Shown: in pieces, positions 12,501-21,500 of the stretch
Numbering within the stretch: the first letter of the stretch is position 1
How the letters are laid out: every line of letters starts with the position of its first letter
NCBI RefSeq assembly: GCF_018143015.1
Contig: NC_054747.1
Span: 39,162,233 to 39,226,232, forward strand
DNA length: 64,000 bases
From: Lytechinus variegatus
Lineage: Eukaryota > Echinodermata > Echinoidea > Temnopleuroida > Toxopneustidae
Direction: 5' to 3'
Translations under genes and position numbers: made by a program
The notes under the pieces: model-generated
The model's input: the letters and a program-made list of their open reading frames with translations, nothing else
The model's database searches: none
Told to the model about the DNA's origin: nothing

Positions 12501-15500
12501 GCCAAATTCTGTTGAAATAATTTGTTCCCATTCACATTGTGCATAATATCATAAGGGCCTGTATCGGCCATTTTGACTTTCCAATAACAGTATTCATCAC
12601 CTAACTGGCAGAATAAATGATATCTCTTAATATGAATTATGCTTTCGGACAATATTCTACTCATAGATCACTCATACTTGCATTTATGGTGCTCATATTG
12701 GTTTCCCACTTTGCATTGTGCATAATACTGTTAATGTCTATGGCGGCCAGTTTGAAAGTAAAACTACAGTATTTAACACAAACTTTAAACCTGAATGATA
12801 TATTCCATTAGAAAATATGTTTTTAAATGTCCCATTAGTTTATCACATGCATTTTAGTGATCACTCTTGTGATTTCTTTGCCCCTCTTTCTCATTGTGTG
12901 CATAATACTTTTAGGGCCTTTGGCAGCCATTTTGAAAATCAAAATACAACATTCATCACAATACATGGCATACTGATGATATATTTCGTTAACAGTTATG
13001 TTTTTAGTCAGTATTCCACTCGTGTAATCTTAATAATATGCAATTTAGTGATCACTCTTGTGAATTTTTTGGCCCCCATTGCGATTGTACGCAATTCTGT
13101 TTGGGCCAGTGGCGGCCATTTTAGATATCAAAATACAGAAATCTTCCCATTTATGATATAATGAATGATATATCTCGTTAGTAATAATGATTTGCATATA
13201 TCACTTCGTTCATACATCGCCATTTTTTGCAGTTTAGTGCTCACTTTTGCGAAAGCTAGTTTTCCCTCTTTATATTGTACTTAATAGAGTATACAATGGA
13301 CTTTGGCGGCCATTTTGAATATGAGGAAAATAAATATTTTGTCAAAAATTAATTTTTCAGAGAGTATCTCACTCCTGCCACACAATTTCATGCATTTCGT
13401 AGCAAATTTGCGGACAATTTTAGGATTTTTATGGGTAATTTGCATATTTTGGCGGCCATATTGGATTTTGCCAATTTGCGGAAAATGCTCAAGGTTACAC
13501 GAGTGGCATCATTCAGATTCGTAATCAGCACCCTCGAATTGACAAGAAACCATTAAAAAATATTGTAAAAAAAAACAAGGTAACACCTCTTCTATCCTGG
13601 ACTAAGAGGGTCTTGGGTTCGAATCCCAGCCATGGCGTAATTTCCTTCAGCAAGAAACTCATCCGCACTGTGCTGCACTCCCCTACAGAAATTTCCAAGC
13701 TTGCGGGAAGCGTGCGACTAGCTTGCGCAAGCTTGCGGCATGCTAGTAACTAGCATGTGGCTAGCTTAATAAGCGTGTAATATGCGTGCAGAGTAATAGT
13801 TAAGCGATCTTTTAGCGAGCAGGGACTGTTCGCTAGCATGCACTCGCTTATTAAGCGAGCGCCCTGCTAGTCGCATGCTAATTACTAGCAAGCGGCACGC
13901 TTAAATTTCTGTAGGGGCTCAACCCAGGTGAGGTGAATGGGTACCCAGTAGGAAGAAATTCCTTGAATGCTTGAGCGCCTAGGAAGCTCAGCTAAATCCA
14001 GGGTAATAATAGCAGGGCCCGCTGGTAGAACAGTTTTAGATGCTTTTAGAGTGAGAGTGACTGAAGAAGGATTGAACAATTACTGAGCGCTATCAAAATC
14101 TGATCAAATCTGTATTGACTTTACCCTTTGGTGAGTTAATTTCTAGTAATTTCAAAACCAAACACTAGATGAGCTACATGTACTAGCTTTAAAGGGGAAG
14201 TTCACCCTGACAAAAAGTTTATTGTAAAAATAGCAGAAAAAATAATAAAAAATATTGCCGAAGGTTTGAGAAAAATTCATCAAATAATTAAAAAGTTATT
14301 AGAATTTCAATTATTTGATTTGTGACGTCATATGCGAGCAGCATTCCTACATAGTGAATGGTAAAAAGTCAATGAAATGTCATTTTCTCAGAAAATTGAA
14401 AATGGTTTTCTCTGTACCTTTTGTATATCAATAGACAAATCATTTCACACCCAATCATGAATAGAAAACAAAATTAAGTCATCAGGAACCATACAAAATT
14501 TGAAATTCATGCATTTTATATTACATAACACATGGGGCAGCTGCTCGTTTATGACGTCACAAATAAAAAACTTTGAACTCTAATAACTTTCTTACTCTTT
14601 AACGGATTTTCCTCAAACCTTCACCAATATTTTTTATTATTTTTTCGGCGATTTTTACAACAAAGTTTTCTTCAGGGTGAACTTCCCCTTTAAATTACTT
14701 GAAGTGATGTATACTGGTATAAATGAATTGGTTAGAATGAAAGCGAAAGGATTTCGAGCATGTGTACTGAATAGAGCACTCAGTCAAACACAATGTATTC
14801 AAAACTGTGACTTCTAATTCCCTTGTGGTGATTTAAAAATCATAATAGCAACTGGATGTTAATTATTAAACAAACAGCTTTATGTTGATTTCAAGTGGTA
14901 CTGGTTTAGATACTATAAGAGTGAAAGTACACAGCTATAGACTAGAACACTGTCATGTATTCAAAGGGAAAATTGCCAATTCGTCTACTGCCAACTCGTC
15001 CACTCACCACATGGTCTACTTTCATTTAGTCTAATGCCATTCCGTCCATCATCATTCATTTGGTCCAAAAACCATTTGGTCCAATCATCATTTTGTCTAA
15101 TCACCATTCCGTCTGTGACCGATCCTTTTCATTTTCATTCATTTTGCACAATAAACACTGATTCCAATTAGACCAAATGATACTAATTAGACCAAATGGT
15201 ATATGGACTATAAAAAAATGGCTAGTAGACCAATTGGTTATGAGACGAAATGGTGAGTGGACGAATTGGCAATTAGACCATATGGATAGTGGAAAATACA
15301 TGTAGTAGAAAATTACACATTTTTGCATAAATTTACCATTTTGTGGAACTTTGACATTCATTTGATGTCTTTACCTACATGTATGTTGGGGTTCAATTTT
15401 TTTCATAAATGAGGATAATGAATAAAATCCTATTTCGGAATAAGTAAGAACACAATAGCACCACACAGTACATGCATCGTCTTGCTGCCTCAAAACCCAA

Positions 15501-18500
15501 CAATAAGTCATGTGAAATGTTTTTTTTATGGGTTTTTTCAGTTTGTAAGAGCACACCCTACATGTATGCCTGTTACAATCACATATAATTTGTCAAAAAT
15601 GAATAACAATAACCAACACAAGTTCTTGATAATTGAATGTGCATGTACAGTGAAAGACATTCACCAGAGAGCTATTTTTAGGAGAAAACAAGGTTTGAAG
15701 TTCAGGATTCACTCAAGCATGGAATGAACACAATAGTGCAATCTTTTATAACCTTTAAAAGTACTACAAGTATTAAAGACTGTACCAGTGCAATTTTAAA
15801 GAAATACATGTACATAAGAAATTCAATACCGTCATAGATCCAAGCTTGATGGGCCGACATTTCCTTTTTAATATCAAGATAAATTTTTCTTCAAATGACT
15901 ATTATTATTATTCTTGCTTGATTTATTGCCCTGAACCATTATGACCCCAGTACGTGTTCGCAGCCATATTCTTTCTGTCTGTTTGGTCGCAATTACGCTG
16001 CAAAGTGTTGATGCATTCTGTATTTACTGCAGAGCTGCCAACCTGAAAAAGAACATTTCAGTATTTTTAAAGTTGAAAATCAGTATTTCGGTGAGGAAAT
16101 CTGTATTTAAAAAAAAAATACACTGTACTATAGGACAACACATAAAGCTGAAACTTTAGAAATCAGTATTTTACATTAAACTATCAGTATTTTTCTCACT
16201 TTTCAGTACTAAATACTGAAAATCAGTACTACTTGGCAGCTCTGGTACTGTATCTTCATTGGTTGCAAACAGAACAATTTGGCTGCGCACATTCACCAGG
16301 ATTAGAACGTAGGTGTCAAATAAACTTTTGTATCTCATCTTAATTCTACAAAATGTTGAAAGTTACAAAGAAGGACTGTACTTTAATTTTAATACTCTGA
16401 TACACATTAAATCTAAGTTTCTAATTTTACTTTTTAAAGACAATTTGTTTGTTTTCGCTATTTACAGAGAACCTTCACTGGCAAATTATCATATTGCTTT
16501 GAGTGACAGAAAAAATACAGCAATGACTCTACCTTGTATTATGAACACATTCAATATGATACTAAGAATTTGTCTTTTTCTTGTTGCATGGCTGTAGGCA
16601 GCGGGGGGAGGGGGTTGGTGGCGGGGGCATAATACCACAACATACATTGCACATGTAGTACCACAACACGTCAAATGACGAGATGAATACCGTATTCAAT
16701 GGGCAGACAGGGGTGTAATGCAGCCACAATGCGTAGTCTTTGCCAGATCAGATGTATCGCTTGCGTTCAGCTCAACAGCAAAGACAATAGACCAGTTCGT
16801 AGTTACTTCATGGACAATTTTGGTCAAATGACCTTTCATTTCTTTCATTATGATAGGCAGATTTCAAAGCAAGATATTACGTAAGCTTGCCTTACATATC
16901 AGGATGAAGAAATTGAATAGACTAGGTGCACACCAATGAACACTTTATAAAGGTATTTGTTGCATTTTTATTTCCTACTTTGAATGCATATCATAGCATG
17001 TTGTACAATGTACTTGACAAACTGTGAAATACCAGTCGTTCGTGGAAGCATTGTTGTTTTTTCGTGGATGTAAATGAAAACGACAATTCAAAATCTTGAA
17101 TATATGAATAAGCAAGACATCAAAGTTGGTGCTTATCTCATTAGATTTTAAACCACCATGTCACTTTCGTACAAATGACATTCCTCTGATCATGCGTAGA
17201 ATCTTTTGATCATGCGCAGAAAGTAACTACGAACTGGCTTATAACTGCAGCCTAGGTCTAGATTATAGGCTATGCTTGCAGCAGCTCTGACCATTACCTG
17301 TACATGTATGTACCTAGGTCTAGTAGTTCTAGAAAATAGAGCAAACAGAATGTGCATAATGCAATGTACACATCAAAATAATCATAAAAAGTAATTAATT
17401 ATGGTGTCAAAAATTGTCAATTCTATCATTATCAAGACAATAAATTAAATTTATCACCGAACAGGTGTAAGTGTTATACCCGACATCAACAAACAAGAAC
17501 AAAATATAGATGTACATGTAGATCTAAATTTTGGCGAGGAAGGGCCTATCGAGGCTAGCACAGTCACTTCATTTCTACACAAGAGGGCCTAATTTATACA
17601 TTTATGTACATTGATCATCACATAAGATTTTACACTGAGTTTAGTAAATACAGTATAGACCCTGTAGGGCTGTTTAGAGCATAGTCTGCTACCGTACGTA
17701 TATAATTTGGCCCAGGGGATCAAAACCTGGGGGGGCAGTGAAATTATTTTGATGGGGGTGTGCCTCACAAAACCCTGAAATGGACATCTAAGGAACTGAC
17801 CACCAGTTGGTAAAACACAGGGTCTTGGGAACCAAATATATACCAGGCGATGTGATAGGCTAACAACCCTTCTGTGCAGCCGGCACTGTACTATAAGTCC
17901 CATCTAGCTTCATTTTAACATGATGCTGACTCTCTTTCAAAGGAATGCATGATCTAGATTTTAAACACTCACATGTATTGCGAGGTTAGTATACTAAGTA
18001 CTAACCTCGCACCATGAACCGCATTTGGCACTTTAGCAGTGGATTTCTAACTAGTGGGTCGCGCGTGCTGCGATCTTACTTCTGGTGTCCACAACGCACG
18101 ATTTCTATGGCTTGATTTTTCTGTGCGCGCTGGCATGTAATGAACCCTTGAGTGGATTTTAAAGGGCTTTTAAAACCGTCAACGTTGACATTCATAACAT
18201 ATATTTTTCTAGGAGGAAAAGAAACGATGCATGTCATCTCAATTTCTCTTCTTCTTCTTAAGGTTACAATACATCTGCCTCCTTCAGGGTTGAACCATTC
18301 ACATGTATTGCAAGGTACTATTAGGTATACTAGCCTCGCACCATGAACAGCGCCTGGCAGTGGATTTCTAACTAGTGGGTCATGGGTGCTAGGATCTCAC
18401 TTCTAGTTCTGGTGTCCACAACACACGACTTCTATTGCTTGACTTTTCTGTGCGTGGCGGCATGTAATGAATCCTTGATTGGGTGGGGTAGAACTTAAGA

Positions 18501-21500
18501 TTTTTGCAGATTCTCATTCATTTTTGTCAAAAGTTTAGGTCAACAAGAATCAAAATTTTGAAAAGGTGATTCCCATTCCAAATACAGTGACCTGAATATT
18601 ACATTTATCATCTCTTTACATACCGTATACATGGGCACCAGTATTCAACCCGGCATGATTCAAAGATTTTGACATATTCCCCCAAATATTTAGAAATAGG
18701 GAATTTATCTTAATTTCATACATTTGTTATTTCCAGGGTAGTCTGTTGTCTGTATTTTCATTATCAATCTGTTGACTGTGTGCGTGGAGGATCAAATTAT
18801 GCGGCGATGGCCTTTTGCACTGAATGGCACTAGTATTCAACCTAGTGAGGATAGATAGCGAATCTTAAAATGGTTTAGATTGTCCTTGAAAGAAGGATGT
18901 CTTCCACAATCATGGAAAGATGCTAACATCACACCTATTCACAAGAAAGGAAAGAAGGATGCAGTGGAAAACTACAGACCAATAAGCCTGACCTCAGTTA
19001 TCAGCAAGGTGATGGAATCTGTTGTGCGTGACGCCATCCTCAAGCAACTAATTCAGAATGATTTATTGTGTGATGCACAACATGGATTTCTTCCAGGAAG
19101 GTCTTGTATTACGCAACTGCTAGAGGTCATGGAATTGTGGACTGCCTCTCTTGATAAAGGATGTGAAATCGATGCCATCTACCTTGACTTTTGTAAGGCT
19201 TTCGACTCTGTGCCACATGAACGACTAATGAGCAAGCTAAGATCTTATGGTATAGCAGGTAGTCTGGAGAAATGGCTTTATAGTTTCTTGACTCACCGCA
19301 GGCAGAGAGTTGTCATCAATGGAAAATCATCACAATGGTTACCTGTTAGAAGTGGCGTGCCTCAAGGTAGTGTTCTCTAGGGACAGTGATTTTCCGCGAT
19401 CGCGGAAAACGGACGGAATTCACGGAAAATGCTTTTTGAAACGGAAAGTGGCATTTCAAACGGAAAATCACGGAAAACGCATTTTCCCTCAAAATACACA
19501 GAATAGCAACAGAAATTACTCCAAAATCACAACAAAATGAGAATATTAAATGGCCACAAAACCCCAGAAAACACGATCTCACTTCGCTACAATCATGACA
19601 ATTCACAAATCATGACTGCACCCGACATCAGCACACTCGATTGTACAGTACCCCACGCCCGTACCCGGCCTGCCGGCCGGGTTGGGCTTCACTGCACTGT
19701 ACCAAAGATCGTTCCAACTATGAACGGTCGTGTGTTGCTGCCCTCTACGTTTGAAGATGTAACAGCACGATATCGTGGTCTTAAAATCCAAGATGGCGGA
19801 TCGGCAAAAGCCGTTGACTGATGATAACGATGTCAAAAAAAAACCCAAATTATCGATGAAAAATCATTTCACCGTGAAATAATGCTAATGATGTGAGAGG
19901 TGAGGATGTATGCATGCTAAATGTCTTTGTAAAAATATTATTTACACCCGCATATATCCGATTAGAACGGATTCTATTGTGTTGTTGGTACAGTAGCAGA
20001 TACAAATTTTGGCCAGTGCGAGTGTATGCGCTTTGATTTTGCTATTCAATGTGTAAACGGAATTGTCACTTTTCCGTGTGTACAACGTCTATGGGGAAAC
20101 GGAATTTCCGTTTTCTGACGTGCTGAAACGGAATTTGTGATTTTCTGAAACGGAAAAGGCCATTTTTTGAAACGGAAAATCACTGTCCCTAGTTCTCGGA
20201 CCGATGGTCTTTGTTGTGTTCATCAATGATCTGCCGGAGGTAGTTAGCAGTATCGTAAAGATATATGCTGATGACACCAAACTGTTCAGAGAGATCAGAA
20301 TGGAGGAGGACTGTGACAGGCTGCAAGCTGACTTAGACAACTTAGCTAAGTGGTCCAAGAAGTGGCAGCTTCAGTTCAATACAGCAAAGTGCAGATACCT
20401 CCATCTTGGTCATCAAAATTCCCATCATCAGTATCATCTAGATGGAGATATGCTGGAGGAAGTTTCAGAGGAAAGAGACTTGGGAGTCATCATGGACTCT
20501 CAACTGAAATTCCACTCCCAAGTAGCCAGTGCAGTCTTGAAAGCAAACCGTGTGCTTGCTACGATTCGACGAACCTTTGTGCATAGAGACAAAGACAACA
20601 TCAAGAGGTTATACAAGTCACTTGTGAGACCAATTCTGGAATATGCAAATGGGATATGGTACCCAAGATATACCTCTGACCTGAAGGCTATTGAGAAAGT
20701 CCAGCGACGAGCAACCAAGCTAGTACCAACCCTGAAGGAAATGGACTATGGCAGAAGGCTACGTGCAATGAAATTACCTTCCATCAAGTACAGACTACGA
20801 AGAGGTGACATGATTCAAGTCTATAAGATAATCCACGGCATTGATGATGTGAATAGAGACCTGTTCTTCACATCAGCTTCCACTCAAGCAACCCGTGGTC
20901 ATCCTTACAAGCTTTTTCTGAAAAGGAGTAGGTTGAGCGTGAGGCAAAACACCTTCAGTGTTAGAGCGGTGAGCGACTGGAATTCTTTGCCTGCTGAAGT
21001 AGTCACAGCATCAACAGTCAATCACTTCAAAACAATAACTAGACAAGTTTTGGTCTGCATGGCATTATGCTCATGCATGGGATTAGTACTAGTCACTGCA
21101 TTGGCACAGCAAAGGACAAATAGCACAGATAGCGATTTATCCAAGCTAGGAAGACAACGTACAGTACAAGATAGACCTGGAAACTTGACTGCAGACACAA
21201 CTGTATTTTTCCAGTAGATGCGGTATAAAGGTATAAAGGTATAAAGGTATAAATTAGATCTAGATCTATGTAAGTCTCTGGCTTTGATTATTTCCGTGTT
21301 TGGTCTCATCTCAAATGGTCTAGTCCATAGTCGGATGGGACAAGGGTAGATTGAGAGACAGGGCCTTCTTTCATCGCTAGGTTGAATACTAGTGCCGACG
21401 GATTGAATACTAGTGCGAAAAACCATCGCCGTATATTCGATCGCCTGTGCACACAGTCTACGGGTTGAAGAAAAAATAACAGAAAAGGAATGACCAGCAA

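Larger units (their letters stand above)
18871..21254 (+). mobile_element. 5'-truncated CR1-like non-LTR retrotransposon
   Basis: Reverse transcriptase of a LINE, antisense within SIDT intron 1. Visible RT blocks: SWKDANITPIHKKGKK, YRPISLTSVISKVME, the catalytic-region FCKAFDSVPH, GVPQGSVL, then after an insertion YADDTKLF, RDLGVIMD, VQRRATKLVP and a C-terminal WNSLPAEVV segment. The 3' end carries about four copies of the 8-mer GTATAAAG (21222-21254), like the short tandem tails of CR1-type elements. Endonuclease and 5' part are missing and the RT frame is broken by the element at 19378-20191, so it is inactive. Confidence 0.92.

Noticed and set aside
17589..17903. 104-codon minus-strand frame in SIDT intron 1
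   Set aside because: No resemblance to the SIDT ectodomain, no matching splice phases; exon 1 joins directly to exon 2 in phase 0.
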